Shown here in pieces: positions 25,760 to 36,061 of a stretch of DNA of 64,000 nucleotides; the stretch's first letter is position 1; every line of letters starts with the position of its first letter. The stretch is taken from assembly GCA_947649645.1 (NCBI GenBank), contig CANSSP010000015.1, positions 16,877 to 80,876 on the forward strand. Reading direction: 5' to 3'. The translations under genes and the position numbers were made by a program. This DNA is from an uncultured Roseburia sp. GTDB lineage: Bacteria; Bacillota; Clostridia; Lachnospirales; Lachnospiraceae. The notes under the pieces are model-generated. The model saw nothing but the letters and a program-made list of their open reading frames with translations, was not told where the DNA came from and did not search any database.

Positions 25760-28700
25760 TTAAAAAACAAAATCCTTCTCGTGAAGTACGACATAATCCT
25801 CGTCGTCATATCTCCTTGACGTGATAATACTGAACGCTTTTTTGAATACGCCTCGTTCTACCCTGACAATAGCCTCATCGACGATTTCTTTCACCTCTGC
25901 CAGCGTTGTCGCCCGATCCAGCTTCTGAATCGAACTGATACTATTGTAAAGCGCCAGTACTCCCATTTCGTCTATGGTGTAACCGAGCTCATTGGCATAA
26001 GATTTTGCAAACGAAACCAGTTCGTCGCTCGTAAAAATTGGTATGTTGACTTTCTCCGTAAACCCTGCCGCAAACCCCGCATCCCTGGAAAGCGCCGCCC
26101 TGATGCCCTGGTGTGTATCCTCCATAATAACGAACAATCCACTCTCATCGCTTCTCAAAAGCTGCGACAGCCTTATCGCTGTTTCTCTTTTGAGTTCTCC
26201 CGCTTTTTCAATGATCAGACAGCCTCCCGCCACCTGTTTTAAAACAGAAACCAGATCTTTGCCGTTTAACGCCGATGCCTCCAGCTTACCGCTTCTCCCA
26301 TTCAGTTTACCTGTCTCAAGCTGAAGCGCCTTGATCACGTTGCGCGCCAGCATCGTCTTTCCACTCCCCTGATCTCCCAGAACGATCAGATTGCCGGTAC
26401 CGGCATTCTCTTCTCTCATTAAGTGTCTGGAAGCTCCGGTCAGCGCCTGACATAGCTGCTGTTCCATTCCGCGGATCTGGACAAAATAAGTAAAAATCTC
26501 CCGCTGCTCTTTCGAAAGCTTTGTAATGGCAGGATAAGCATCCTCCTCCACTGGTTCCGCAATTTCGGGCAGTGTCTCATGTACGTTTCTCCGTCCTCTC
26601 ATCCCTCCGGAACCTGCCCTTCCAGACAAATCCCCCCCCGTAAGGCCCTTGTTCACATCCTCCCGCATTGCCTGCGCCGTTTCTTTCAGAAACGTTTCTT
26701 CAAGTTCCTCCGGCTGCATCGTCGAAAACCGCCCTGTCCTTTGAAGAAAAGATTGCTCTGGCTCTCCGGCCGCAAATCCCTCTCCACCTGGCACCCTTAA
26801 ATCTTCCGGAACTGCAATTTCCGGCAATGTATCTTCCGGGATCCACTGATGGCCCGCGCCCTCCTCCCAATACGACATCTCCCGATAGCCCGGCACGTTC
26901 TCCTCTCTGTAAACCGGTTCCTGCCCCGATATATTGCCGTAATCCGGCATTGCTTCCGCTCCCGGTGTCGTTCCATATTCCGGTATCACGCCCTGCTTAA
27001 GTGTTCCTCCATAGCCCGGCATATGCTCATAACCCGGCAGCATTTCCTGCCCGGGCATCCCTTCGTAGCCTGATATATTTTCCTCCACCGGCATATTCTC
27101 GTAGCCTGGCAGCATTTCCTGCCCGGGCATCCCTTCGTAGCCTGGCAGCATTTCCTGCCCGGGCATCCCTTCGTAGCCTGGCACATTTTCCTCCACCGGC
27201 ATATCCTCATAGCCTGGCATCACTTCCTGCCCGGACATTCTTTCGTAGCCTGATATATTTTCCTCCACCGGCATATTCTCGTAGCCTGGCATCACTTCCT
27301 GCCCGGGCATCCCTTCGTAGTCTGGCACATTTTCCTCCACCAGCATACTCCCATAACCCGGCACGACTCCCCGTCCAGGCACGCTTCCAAAATTCACCCC
27401 CGCACCCGGTCCGGCCATACTCCCATAATCTGACGTCCCACGCGCTCCCGAAAAGGATTCATAACCCGTCTCTGGCTCTTGCTCATATCCCGGGACTGCT
27501 CCATAATCCGGTTCTTCCTGTGCTCCCGGCATTCCACCATAACCCAGGGATGTTCCCATCTCTGGCGGACCGTCATACCCGGCAGACTCTCTCTCGTCCG
27601 ATACCGATTCGTCCGGCTCCATCACTCCACCGATATTTCCTGCCGCTGCGGCAATCCGTTCGTCTATCTGTGCATTTTCCGTAGAAAGACGATCAATCTC
27701 TCTTTGCAGGATCTGGTTCATACTGGCAACCATTTCCGCCGCCCGGTCATCTTCTATCTCCTTGCCGCCCAGATACTCCTCAACCAGAAGCTGCTGTGGT
27801 GTCAGTCCCGAATCCAGCTTCGGAATCGCATCCACCAGACGTTCCATGATATCTCCGGCCTCCTGCAGTGCCCGCGCCTTTGCCGATTCCAGCTTTCTCC
27901 GATCGGCTTCCCAGAGCGCCGCTTCCGCCGCCCTCTTTGTCTTCTCCCAGCCGCGCAGCGCCCCCTCAATGCTCATCTGACCGCCCGGCTGCGGTTCGTC
28001 TTCTATATCTTCCGGTACAAACATACTCATCTGGCCGTCTATATCTTCCGCCAGATACTCTTTAAAATGATGCTTTAATGTATAGTCAATCTCCTGATCT
28101 GTCGGAATATGCGCGCTCTCCGCAGCCAGCTCTTTTTCCGGCTCCTCTTTTGGCAGCTGCAGATACGGAATATCTTCAACCAGCTTTTTGATCGTATCCA
28201 TCCCGCTGTCCACATCCTCTTTTTCTGTAGCAGCCATAATCTGACGCATACTCTTCTGCAGTTCTTCCTGCAGATTCTGCGTATTAAAACGCTCCGCCGG
28301 AATCCTTACTTTCGGAATCTGTACCGGCTCGCTGACAATCTCTCCGGAATCCAGATCATCCTCTGGACGAACCTCCACAAAACCGTCGCTTCCCTGGCGA
28401 AGCTGCCTGTATTTTTCCTCCTGCTGCTTTGTCAGCGGCTGATATACCATTTTCAGTTCCAGTGCGCGCTCCACGTAAGGGCCATCGCCAAACCATAAAA
28501 TCAGTTCGTCGCAGGCTTCAATGCATTTCTCATTCATTCCTGCTTTATGATAAAGACATGCCAGCTCATACGCCCACTCTTCGGAATACTCCTGCTCTTT
28601 TAATTCCTCCAGAATCGCAATCAGTGCCGCATTATCCGCTCCTTCCGCCTTGCTGATTTCATATCTGAGTACATATTTTAAGTTATCGTGTGGGGCAACC

Positions 28701-29005
28701 TCCACAAATTCCTGATAATATTCTTTTGCATCGTCAAAATTTTTCATCTTAACTGCAACTTCCGCCAGACGGTAAACAATCATACGGCCAATCGGCGAGC
28801 GGTCGTATGCCATCAGCAATATCTCTTTGCTCTCCTCATATCGGCCTGTCATCTCGTAGATTTCCGCCGCCTTCATCAGTGCATTGACGTTCTTTATTTT
28901 ATGCCAGTTGATGGAATCTGCAATTTCTGCCGCAGTCTTATAGTCATGTGCGGCAGTGAGGGATTTCATCTGGTCCAGCTTTAGTTTATATTCGTATTTA
29001 TCCAA
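25760..29005 (-). CDS. TPR / tandem-repeat / AAA-type ATPase protein
   Basis: I prefer TTG 29005, eight bases after GAGG; the frame extends three codons upstream. About 1081 residues in three parts: a helical TPR-like region (about 1-225), a low-complexity Pro/Gly/Glu/Met-rich middle with 12-residue repeats such as PGYEGMPGQEML (about 545-675), and a C-terminal AAA-type domain with Walker A GDQGSGKT near residue 877 and a CLIIEKAGEL Walker B-like strand. The family is common in Lachnospiraceae but, as far as I know, uncharacterised. It is soluble. It sits upstream of glgB. The repeat tract may vary in length between strains. Confidence 0.75.
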   Translation of the reverse strand: MDKYEYKLKLDQMKSLTAAHDYKTAAEIADSINWHKIKNVNALMKAAEIYEMTGRYEESKEILLMAYDRSPIGRMIVYRLAEVAVKMKNFDDAKEYYQEFVEVAPHDNLKYVLRYEISKAEGADNAALIAILEELKEQEYSEEWAYELACLYHKAGMNEKCIEACDELILWFGDGPYVERALELKMVYQPLTKQQEEKYRQLRQGSDGFVEVRPEDDLDSGEIVSEPVQIPKVRIPAERFNTQNLQEELQKSMRQIMAATEKEDVDSGMDTIKKLVEDIPYLQLPKEEPEKELAAESAHIPTDQEIDYTLKHHFKEYLAEDIDGQMSMFVPEDIEDEPQPGGQMSIEGALRGWEKTKRAAEAALWEADRRKLESAKARALQEAGDIMERLVDAIPKLDSGLTPQQLLVEEYLGGKEIEDDRAAEMVASMNQILQREIDRLSTENAQIDERIAAAAGNIGGVMEPDESVSDERESAGYDGPPEMGTSLGYGGMPGAQEEPDYGAVPGYEQEPETGYESFSGARGTSDYGSMAGPGAGVNFGSVPGRGVVPGYGSMLVEENVPDYEGMPGQEVMPGYENMPVEENISGYERMSGQEVMPGYEDMPVEENVPGYEGMPGQEMLPGYEGMPGQEMLPGYENMPVEENISGYEGMPGQEMLPGYEHMPGYGGTLKQGVIPEYGTTPGAEAMPDYGNISGQEPVYREENVPGYREMSYWEEGAGHQWIPEDTLPEIAVPEDLRVPGGEGFAAGEPEQSFLQRTGRFSTMQPEELEETFLKETAQAMREDVNKGLTGGDLSGRAGSGGMRGRRNVHETLPEIAEPVEEDAYPAITKLSKEQREIFTYFVQIRGMEQQLCQALTGASRHLMREENAGTGNLIVLGDQGSGKTMLARNVIKALQLETGKLNGRSGKLEASALNGKDLVSVLKQVAGGCLIIEKAGELKRETAIRLSQLLRSDESGLFVIMEDTHQGIRAALSRDAGFAAGFTEKVNIPIFTSDELVSFAKSYANELGYTIDEMGVLALYNSISSIQKLDRATTLAEVKEIVDEAIVRVERGVFKKAFSIITSRRYDDEDYVVLHEKDFVF
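26980..27370 (-). repeat. 36-bp coding tandem repeats
   Basis: About ten degenerate copies of a 36-bp unit, encoding variants of PGYExMPxxExx. Two adjacent copies around 27099-27180 are nearly identical, so replication slippage in steps of 12 codons would keep the frame. Confidence 0.85.
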
Positions 29006-29051
29006 TTGTGTCACCTCAAAATATGCAAATCATCGCTTTTCTTTCGTTTTT

Positions 29052-29080
29052 AGTTTATCATACGCGATAATAGATGTCAA
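29052..29080 (-). promoter_or_regulatory. Promoter of the TPR/AAA-glgB unit
   Basis: Minus strand TTGACA (29080-29075), 17-bp spacer, TAAACT (29057-29052), about 47 bp before the start codon. Confidence 0.6.
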
Positions 29081-29092
29081 AATTTATCGCAG

Positions 29093-29149
29093 AAAAAGTA
29101 TCCCGGCAACGCCTATACCCATCTGTTCCATGCAGCGTCGCCGGGATAC
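29093..29149 (-). terminator. Terminator of the AI-2E family gene
   Basis: GTATCCCGGCGACGC (minus, 29149-29134) pairs with GCGTTGCCGGGATAC (29112-29098), followed by five T (29097-29093). Confidence 0.85.
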
Positions 29150-29155
29150 TGTCTA

Positions 29156-30475
29156 TCATTTCTTCTTTTTTATTCTGACCGCTTTTCTCTGCGGTTTTTC
29201 TTCTTTCTTCTCACCAGTATGCTCATAGAGCAGCTCATTTGTCTGCCTGTCCACACCGGTCAGATAAATATAGCTGTCCGTATCCTCTGCCAGCCCGCGT
29301 TTTCGAAGAAAATACCCCACAAGATTCTGTATAATATAATAGATAACTGCCATGATCGGAACCCCCAGAAGCATACCTGGAAAGCCCCAGAGACCTCCGA
29401 ACACCAATATCGCAAATACAACCCAGAAGGAAGAAAGTCCTGTTGAATTTCCCAATATTTTAGGCCCGATAATATTCCCGTCCACCTGCTGCAAAACGAC
29501 GATAAAGATCAGAAAATAAATTCCCTGTATCGGATTCTGCAGGACGATAATCAGAAAAGACGGTACCGCGCCCACAAACGGCCCGAAAAACGGTATTACA
29601 TTGGTGACACCGATGATAACAGAGATAAGGATCGTGTCCGGCATCCCCATAATTGCCAGTATAACATACGCCAGGGCACCAATAATCGCAGAATCAAGCA
29701 GTTTTCCGGAAATAAAACCACCAAATATTTCATTACTCTTACGAACTGTGTTTATGATCACATTCGCACGGACCGGTCTGAATATTGCATAAATTATTTT
29801 TTTTGCCTGCCCTGCAAAAATTTCCTGACTTGCCATCACATAAACGGAAATAATGATCCCGACAAGAATATTCATGACAAATTTCACACCATAAATCACG
29901 CCGCTCGTAATAGACGCAAGATAAGCCTGTGCCTGCGTGATCACGCCTTCCTCCCAGAACTGCTGCATGATCACACTGATTTTTTCAATCGCCTGCCTTG
30001 CAACCTCTGCAATTTCGGTATCACCCTTGGAAAAATCCTCAATCCACTCAACCAGATTATTGATTTCCTCGGGAAGCTTTGTGATCACCCCCTGGATACT
30101 CGTTCTGACAGAGGGCAGAATCAACGCAATCAGCAGCACAAAAATACCGATCAGAAAAATAAGTGAACCGAAAATCGCAATACTGCGGGCTGCCTTCCAG
30201 GCCTTATGTCTGTCCTTCATTCGTGGCTCCAGATAACAAAGCAGATATTTTTCCTGAAACTTCATGACCGGATTTAAAAGGTATGCCAGCACCAGTCCGA
30301 TAATCACCGGCTGCAGAATATTCACAATCTGTTTCCAATAATCGGCAAGTCCATGATACCGGTATATCATAAAGAAAAACAGAATACAGCAGCAAAAAGT
30401 GACAAACACCGTCATTGCAATCGTAATATAATGTTTTAATTCCCGTTCTTCCTGCTCGCTTCTCTTCTCGTCCAA
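29156..30475 (-). CDS. AI-2E family permease-like membrane protein
   Basis: A 439-residue protein with two N-terminal membrane segments, a helical soluble section (about 110-190), then further hydrophobic segments including IIGALAYVILAIMGMPDTILISVIIG and TNVIPFFGPFVGAVPS. These match the AI-2E/PerM transporter family. Family members include autoinducer exporters and Na+/H+ antiporters, so the substrate cannot be told. The TTG start (30475) follows AAAGGGGGA. The C-terminal tail is Lys/Arg-rich. It has its own promoter and terminator. Confidence 0.9.
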   Translation of the reverse strand: MDEKRSEQEERELKHYITIAMTVFVTFCCCILFFFMIYRYHGLADYWKQIVNILQPVIIGLVLAYLLNPVMKFQEKYLLCYLEPRMKDRHKAWKAARSIAIFGSLIFLIGIFVLLIALILPSVRTSIQGVITKLPEEINNLVEWIEDFSKGDTEIAEVARQAIEKISVIMQQFWEEGVITQAQAYLASITSGVIYGVKFVMNILVGIIISVYVMASQEIFAGQAKKIIYAIFRPVRANVIINTVRKSNEIFGGFISGKLLDSAIIGALAYVILAIMGMPDTILISVIIGVTNVIPFFGPFVGAVPSFLIIVLQNPIQGIYFLIFIVVLQQVDGNIIGPKILGNSTGLSSFWVVFAILVFGGLWGFPGMLLGVPIMAVIYYIIQNLVGYFLRKRGLAEDTDSYIYLTGVDRQTNELLYEHTGEKKEEKPQRKAVRIKKKK

Positions 30476-30510
30476 CGCAATTCCCCCTTTTGCATATGCC
30501 CTTTCTCCTC

Positions 30511-30538
30511 ATTATAAACCATCCACTTTTTTTTGCAA
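30511..30538 (-). promoter_or_regulatory. Promoter of the AI-2E family gene
   Basis: Minus strand TTGCAA (30538-30533), 16-bp spacer, TATAAT (30516-30511). Confidence 0.65.
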
Positions 30539-30572
30539 TCGCAACTTCCTTAAATAATTCGAAAATATTCCG

Positions 30573-30609
30573 AAAAAAACCCATGTCCTTTTTCGGACAC
30601 AGGTTTTTT
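30573..30609. terminator. Terminator after the aconitase-family gene
   Basis: CCCATGTCC (30580-30588) and GGACACAGG (30595-30603) pair with G-U, flanked by A7 on the left and T6 on the right, so it works on both strands; it should stop the hydratase transcript. Confidence 0.8.
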
Positions 30610-30644
30610 CTCTGCTTTTCATATTTATTTTCTGTTAATCTTAT

Positions 30645-32948
30645 TTAACCACGATAGTAATTGATCAGACACCCTTTCAGTATAATCTCTCTCTCATCAT
30701 CCGTCATGGAACCCAGATGCAATGTAAACGCCCGAAGTCCGTCTTCTTTTACCACATACGCAGCAATGTCGCTCTTTTTCTCTTTCACTGCCTGGCGGAT
30801 ATCCGGAATAAAGAGATAATCCAGATTCGCAAACGGCAGTTCTCCGTCATCTGCAAGAAACGGCAGCATACCCCAGTTGATCAGATTGGAACGATAACGT
30901 TTTGTCGCATACTCATTCGCAATATTGGCCCAGCCGCCCAGCACCTTCTGGCAGGACGCCGCCTGTTCGCGGGCGGAACCATCTCCCGGCTTCACTGCAA
31001 ATATCGTACTTCCAAACCCGAGCACATCTTTTGCGTGGTTTTTGCAAAAATCTTTGTCGGGAAACGCTTCATTTATCGTTTTCATGACAGTTTTTAATTC
31101 CTCAACGGCATCGCCAGGACAGCTCCCTTCCTCCAGCGCCTTCTGCGCCTTCTGAATCTCTTTTGCACGCCCCACGTAAAGCGGATCTTTTCTGGAAAGT
31201 GCAAACTCCGCCAGCCCAAGCGGGTTGGAACGGAACGATGAAGTCTCACCGGACGGAATCAGCTCGTCAGTCGTCGTCACCGGGTCATGAATCTCCGAAA
31301 CAACCTTTAAAACCATATTCTCCGGCAGCGCGCTCATCGACGGCCAATCCTTGATATTCGGCCCAAACTGAATCTCTACCGACGGATCCGCTTTGCCCTT
31401 GCTGTCAAAGACGCGGTTGTCATAAATCGTCTTGTCAAAGAAATACTTATGCTTTGTATAATCCACATCCAGATCGGTTGCCGCTGTCAGATATCCTTTA
31501 TTGGCCGCTGTCGCTGCGATGGAACGTGCATCCATCAGCGCAACCGACGCAATCTGCCCTTTCTGGACCTTCGAACCCTCTCTGTTCGGAAAGTTCCTCG
31601 TAGAATGGCGGATGGAAAATGCATTGTTGGCCGGTGTATCCCCCGCACCAAAACACGGTCCGCAGAACGCCGTCTTAAGGACGGCTCCGGTCCGCATCAG
31701 ATCGGCCGCCGCGCCGTTTCTGACCAGCTCCATATAAATCGGCGTGCTTGCCGGATAAACACTTAAGGTAAATTCATCCGGTCCGATACTCGCACCGCGC
31801 AGAATATCCGCCGCGTCGCAGATATTCTCAAAGCCGCCGCCTGCACAGCCCGCGATAATCCCCTGATCCACATAAAGTCTGCCGTTTCGTACCTTACTCT
31901 TTAAGTCGGGCTTTACCGCCCCGTCAAAACTGACCTCGGCACGTTTCTCGCAGTCGTCCAGGATCTCCAGAAGATTCGCGTTCAGCTCTTCAATCGTGTA
32001 AGTATTGCTCGGATGGAACGGCATGGCGATCATCGGCCTGATCTCGCCCAGATCAATCTCTATCATTCCGTCGTAATACGCTGTCTGCCCCGGATTCAGC
32101 TCCTTATAATCTCCGCTTCTCCCGTGAATCTCATAAAACTCTTTTACCTTCTCATCTGTCCGCCAGATAGAAGTAAGGCAGGTCGTCTCCGTCGTCATCA
32201 CGTCCACGCCAATGCGGAAGTCAACGCTCAGCTTTGAAACTCCCGGTCCGACAAATTCCATCACCTTATTCTTGACATAACCGCGGTCAAATACCGCCCC
32301 GATAATCGCGAGCGCAACATCCTGCGGGCCGACTCCTTTCTGCGGCGTTCCGGTCAGATATACACCGATTACACCCGGCATATCGATATCATACGTCTTG
32401 TTCAGAAGCTGTTTTACCAGCTCCGGTCCGCCCTCGCCGACCGCCATCGTGCCCAGAGCCCCATACCTCGTGTGAGAATCGGACCCTAATATCATTTTTC
32501 CGCCGCCGGAAAGCATTTCCCTTGCGAACTGATGAATGACGGCCTGATGCGGCGGTACATAGACGCCGCCGTACTTTTTCGCGCAGGTAAGGCCAAACAT
32601 GTGATCATCCTCATTGATGGTCCCCCCGACCGCACAGAGACTGTTGTGGCAGTTTGTGAGAACATACGGAATCGGAAACTTTTCAAGTCCCGACGCCCGC
32701 GCCGTCTGGATAATTCCCACAAACGTGATATCATGAGATGTCAGTTTATCAAATTTAATCTGCAGATGCTCCATATTTCCGGAGACGTTGTGCTCCTTTA
32801 AAATCCCATAGGCAATCGTGTTTTTTGCCGCTTCTTCCCGGTCCGCCCCGGCGCCGGTCATACTCTCCACCGCCGCCGGCGCCAAAGCATTGTCTTCTAT
32901 CAGCTTTGTCCCGTTTACCAGATAAACTCCGTTTTCGTATAATTTCAT
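30645..32948 (-). CDS. Aconitase-superfamily hydratase (YbhJ-like)
   Basis: A 767-residue protein of the aconitase superfamily. Fe-S ligand positions are likely Cys368 (AGCAGG) and the pair Cys429/Cys432 ([10 protein letters not shown]). [12 protein letters not shown] (155-166) is the conserved substrate-binding segment. The C-terminal swivel domain includes [25 protein letters not shown]. It is closer to E. coli YbhJ-type putative hydratases than to AcnA/LeuC. It probably catalyses a hydro-lyase reaction on a carboxylic acid; the substrate is unknown. It is monocistronic. A LeuD-type small subunit is not needed, since the swivel is fused. Confidence 0.88.
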   Translation of the reverse strand: MKLYENGVYLVNGTKLIEDNALAPAAVESMTGAGADREEAAKNTIAYGILKEHNVSGNMEHLQIKFDKLTSHDITFVGIIQTARASGLEKFPIPYVLTNCHNSLCAVGGTINEDDHMFGLTCAKKYGGVYVPPHQAVIHQFAREMLSGGGKMILGSDSHTRYGALGTMAVGEGGPELVKQLLNKTYDIDMPGVIGVYLTGTPQKGVGPQDVALAIIGAVFDRGYVKNKVMEFVGPGVSKLSVDFRIGVDVMTTETTCLTSIWRTDEKVKEFYEIHGRSGDYKELNPGQTAYYDGMIEIDLGEIRPMIAMPFHPSNTYTIEELNANLLEILDDCEKRAEVSFDGAVKPDLKSKVRNGRLYVDQGIIAGCAGGGFENICDAADILRGASIGPDEFTLSVYPASTPIYMELVRNGAAADLMRTGAVLKTAFCGPCFGAGDTPANNAFSIRHSTRNFPNREGSKVQKGQIASVALMDARSIAATAANKGYLTAATDLDVDYTKHKYFFDKTIYDNRVFDSKGKADPSVEIQFGPNIKDWPSMSALPENMVLKVVSEIHDPVTTTDELIPSGETSSFRSNPLGLAEFALSRKDPLYVGRAKEIQKAQKALEEGSCPGDAVEELKTVMKTINEAFPDKDFCKNHAKDVLGFGSTIFAVKPGDGSAREQAASCQKVLGGWANIANEYATKRYRSNLINWGMLPFLADDGELPFANLDYLFIPDIRQAVKEKKSDIAAYVVKEDGLRAFTLHLGSMTDDEREIILKGCLINYYRG

Positions 32949-33156
32949 GCTTCCCTCCTATGCCAGAGCTGCAGAAGACACCGCCGCTCTGCTGCGTCTC
33001 CTGTGTTTATATCCACACCGCAGACCGGACACATTTCCCCATCCGCGTTTCACATGCACCAAATTATATCGTCACATGCGCCAAAAGTCAACAACTCTGC
33101 CGTGGAGGCGAAAACAAATCGCAGCCGCTCTGTTTCTGGCTTCTTTCCCCCTGTAA

Positions 33157-35361
33157 TCAGATTTCCATCTTCTGCAGCATTCTGTATCCGCCTTTCCTGT
33201 CGTAAGATATCACACTTTTCGGACTGGCAAGATAAAACAGATCGCCGATATAAATTCCCCGGTATTCTGAAAGATCCGTGCCTTCCGCCAGCGACTCGGT
33301 CATCTGTTCGCGGAATACGCCGGTTTCCCAGGAAAATACCAGATAACTGTAGCTTTCTTTTCTCTGATAAGATTCCCCTGCAAACCCGATCATGTTTTCT
33401 CCCGCATCCGCCAGAACGCACTTGTAATCATAGAGCGCCGGACTGTAATCCAGATTTTTAATGACGCTGGTCCCCGCCGTCTTTAAATTTGCCGGATCAG
33501 AAATATCAAACATTGTAAGCTTAATTCCTTTGCGGTTCCCGGTATCCGGGTCCGTCTCGTATCCAATGCCAAGAAGCTTATCCTCGCCCCAGAAATGCAG
33601 GTATTCGGAAAAACCTGTGATTTTAAGCTCCGACAGAATCCTCGGTTCTTTCTCATCCGACAAATCAACGGCAAACAGCGGATCTGTATTCCGATATGTC
33701 ACAAAATATGCCATATCCCCAAGATAACGGGCCGCATATATTTCCTCACCCGGGGCGATATCCCCGATCGATCCGGTCCGCTTTAACTCCTGATCAAACA
33801 GATAAAGAAAATTTTTATTCTCTGCACTGCTCCAGTCGGTAGTCAGAATCCGCAGTTTTCCTTTATACTCATTGACTGCGAACGTATCCGTCACGGCGCC
33901 CGCCACAGAAGCGGCGCCGACTGCGTCAATCACACCGTCGTCCAGTTCAAACTTTGCGATCTGCGTTGTGATGCTGCTGCCAGAATAATCCTGACCATAG
34001 AGGTATAATGCCCCTGTGCTCACATAAACTTCCACATCCCGGTTGATAATCAGTGTGTTATCCACGATCTCATCGGGCTTTTTCACATTGACAGATGTGA
34101 CGAGCAGCCCCTGGTTTCCCTGCTCCGGAATATATATACAGTCTGCGGCCACCGCTTTTCCGTTGACCAGCGGGATCCACCCTTGCGCATTCTCCTCCCC
34201 AATTGCCTCTGTCCTGGCAAAGCCGGGCCGCTTCATCCCTTTTTCCGTAAACAGATACACGATGTCCTTTATTTTTCTCGATGTGCTGTAAGCTCCGTCC
34301 TGTGTTATCTTTCCCCTGTATACCGGATTGGAACGGTCGCTGATATCATAAGTCAGAAACTCCGTGATCAGATTCGTATTCAGCGAATACACATCCGTCT
34401 CGCCCGGATCTTCCTGGTTTTCTTCCGTTTCAGAATCTTCCGTTTCTTTTTTCAGATACGACTCCTCCCTCTCGATGACAAGATGCAGCGCGTCTTTATC
34501 TACATACATCTCTCTGACCCGGTCTGCGGAGTTTTCTATCGAAAGAGTGATCGTGCCTGCTTTCTTCATCTCCTTCTGACGCACGTCGAGGATCACCACA
34601 CCCTCCTGTTTTACGATATAGAGATAGGAGCCGTCCGTCTTTATAATATCGCTCTCGTCCACTCCCTGGGTCTGAAGATTGGTTGCCGAATACTTCCCCC
34701 CGGTATCCTGCCCGGCGGACTCTTCCGAAACAGAGTCTTCCTTCACGGCACCTGCCCCCGCAGATTCCATCAGTGTGGCTGCGGAATCCGTTCTGTCCGC
34801 ACTGTAATTGATATCTCTTATGCCGGATGTTCCCATATCCGCTCCTGTCATACCCCCTTCCGAATCAAACTTCATATCTTCGTATCTGTTCCACTGTATA
34901 TCTTCGATGGCGTCATACACCTCGCCGTAGTCGGATGCCGTCACATATAAATCTCCGGCATCCTGCTTCGGCTTATGTCCTGCGGCAGGCTCCTTTCTCT
35001 CTTTTTCCACTTTCGCAACTATATCCTGCGCATCTCCTTCAGTTGTTACCGGTCCCTGGCCGCCTCCCCGGGAAAAGTGTATTCCCGCTGCCCCAGCCAG
35101 ACAAAGCGCCGCAACTGCCGCTGCAGCCGCATACCTGCCCGCATATCGTCTCAGTCCGTGCATTCTGCCCTCCCACACTTTTTCTTTTTTCTCTCTCATC
35201 ACATATCCTCCCTTCTTTCTGTCTTCTTCTCCGGATACTTCTGTCATATGTACCCCGGTCAGTTTCCGTCTCACGACATCCGGCGACACCCCTTCCGGAA
35301 TCGTCACATGCGCCGCAGACTGTTCTATTTTTTTCATTATCTCCTGCTCCGTCATACGCAC
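33157..35361 (-). CDS. Membrane beta-propeller protein, probable ECF anti-sigma partner
   Basis: A 734-residue protein. The first ~85 residues are cytoplasmic, then a helix at about 80-100 (RYAAAAAVAALCLAGAAGIHF) crosses the membrane. The extracellular part is a beta-propeller of the secreted C-terminal family, with repeats such as GSYLYIVKQEGVVILDV, YLFTEKGMKRPGF and GALYLYGQDYSG. Its start overlaps the ECF sigma gene by 10 bp, the usual arrangement for sigma and anti-sigma. No zinc-binding H-x3-C-x2-C motif is visible in the cytoplasmic part, so it would be an unconventional anti-sigma factor. The propeller may sense an envelope ligand. This role is inferred from context. Confidence 0.8.
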   Translation of the reverse strand: MRMTEQEIMKKIEQSAAHVTIPEGVSPDVVRRKLTGVHMTEVSGEEDRKKGGYVMREKKEKVWEGRMHGLRRYAGRYAAAAAVAALCLAGAAGIHFSRGGGQGPVTTEGDAQDIVAKVEKERKEPAAGHKPKQDAGDLYVTASDYGEVYDAIEDIQWNRYEDMKFDSEGGMTGADMGTSGIRDINYSADRTDSAATLMESAGAGAVKEDSVSEESAGQDTGGKYSATNLQTQGVDESDIIKTDGSYLYIVKQEGVVILDVRQKEMKKAGTITLSIENSADRVREMYVDKDALHLVIEREESYLKKETEDSETEENQEDPGETDVYSLNTNLITEFLTYDISDRSNPVYRGKITQDGAYSTSRKIKDIVYLFTEKGMKRPGFARTEAIGEENAQGWIPLVNGKAVAADCIYIPEQGNQGLLVTSVNVKKPDEIVDNTLIINRDVEVYVSTGALYLYGQDYSGSSITTQIAKFELDDGVIDAVGAASVAGAVTDTFAVNEYKGKLRILTTDWSSAENKNFLYLFDQELKRTGSIGDIAPGEEIYAARYLGDMAYFVTYRNTDPLFAVDLSDEKEPRILSELKITGFSEYLHFWGEDKLLGIGYETDPDTGNRKGIKLTMFDISDPANLKTAGTSVIKNLDYSPALYDYKCVLADAGENMIGFAGESYQRKESYSYLVFSWETGVFREQMTESLAEGTDLSEYRGIYIGDLFYLASPKSVISYDRKGGYRMLQKMEI

Positions 35362-35867
35362 ACCTCCATCTTCCCCGCCATCTTTTTCAATCCCCGGCTT
35401 TCCCTGGAACGCACAGTATTTTCATTCATACCCAGAATCTCTGCTATTTCCCTGCTTTTATAACCGCAGAACAGATGCATGCCGATAATCAGTCTCTCTT
35501 CCTCCGAAAGTTCAAAAAATAACCTGCGCACGATTATGGCCTCCTCCGGCCCCTGGCTGCTGCATGACTCCAGCACCGCTTCATCGAGCTCTCCCGGCCT
35601 TCTGGCATATTCGCGCAGTTTATCCCGGCACTTATTCGATAAAATCTTAAAAAGCCAGCTCCGGAAGGCCTCCTCCGACCGAAGAGTGCCAATGGACGAA
35701 AATGCCTCCGTCACCGCCTCGCTCACCATATCCTCCGCATCTGCCGTGTTGCGGAGCGTGTAAAGAGCAAACCGGTACATATTCTCATAACTTTCTTCAT
35801 AGAGTTTCGCGAAGGCCTCCGCATCCCCCTGTTTCGCCCTCCTTACGAGCTGCAAATTTTGTTCCAT
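35352..35867 (-). CDS. ECF-type RNA polymerase sigma factor
   Basis: ATG 35867 has AGAGGAG four bases upstream and gives 171 residues. Region 2 is YRFALYTLRNTADAEDMVSEAVTEAFSSI with SWLFKILSNKCRD, and region 4 is SEEERLIIGMHLFCGYKSREIAEILGMNENTVRSRESRGL. There is no region 1 or 3, as in the sigma-70 ECF group. It overlaps the beta-propeller gene and has a self-type promoter (see 35929), so autoregulation under release from the membrane partner is likely. Targets elsewhere are unknown. Confidence 0.92.
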   Translation of the reverse strand: MEQNLQLVRRAKQGDAEAFAKLYEESYENMYRFALYTLRNTADAEDMVSEAVTEAFSSIGTLRSEEAFRSWLFKILSNKCRDKLREYARRPGELDEAVLESCSSQGPEEAIIVRRLFFELSEEERLIIGMHLFCGYKSREIAEILGMNENTVRSRESRGLKKMAGKMEVCV

Positions 35868-35928
35868 AACACTCCTCTTTTCTGCGGCACAAATCATTTA
35901 TCTGCTGTTAAAAGCTTTCATAAGAACA

Positions 35929-35955
35929 GACGGATAAACATGCCGTTTCGTTGCA
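35929..35955 (-). promoter_or_regulatory. Candidate autoregulated ECF promoter
   Basis: Minus strand TGCAAC (35955-35950) and CGTC (35932-35929) with 17 bp between, resembling TGAAAC/CGTC promoters of SigV-like ECF factors, about 60 bp before the sigma start. Confidence 0.5.
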
Positions 35956-36061
35956 CATAAAAAAATTTCTTTAAACCTTATTATTAAATTTAACTTGCAC
36001 ATCATCCCGGTAAGTAGGATAATAACTTTGTGAATAATTTTGACAAAGGGGATTGAATTTT

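Noticed and set aside
26980..27370. Regular repeats considered as a CRISPR array
   Set aside because: The units are contiguous without unique spacers and encode in-frame protein repeats.
27001..27684. Plus-strand open frame with PARASLRSLA-type repeats
   Set aside because: It is the reverse complement of the 36-bp repeats in the TPR/AAA gene; the repeat makes the antisense frame stay open.
32949..33156. Gap between the hydratase and the beta-propeller gene considered for a small gene or RNA
   Set aside because: No frame with a ribosome site, no strong stem and no riboswitch pattern could be seen.
34827..35522. Plus-strand frame of about 230 codons opposite the beta-propeller and sigma genes
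   Set aside because: Antisense across two clear genes, with no start signal.
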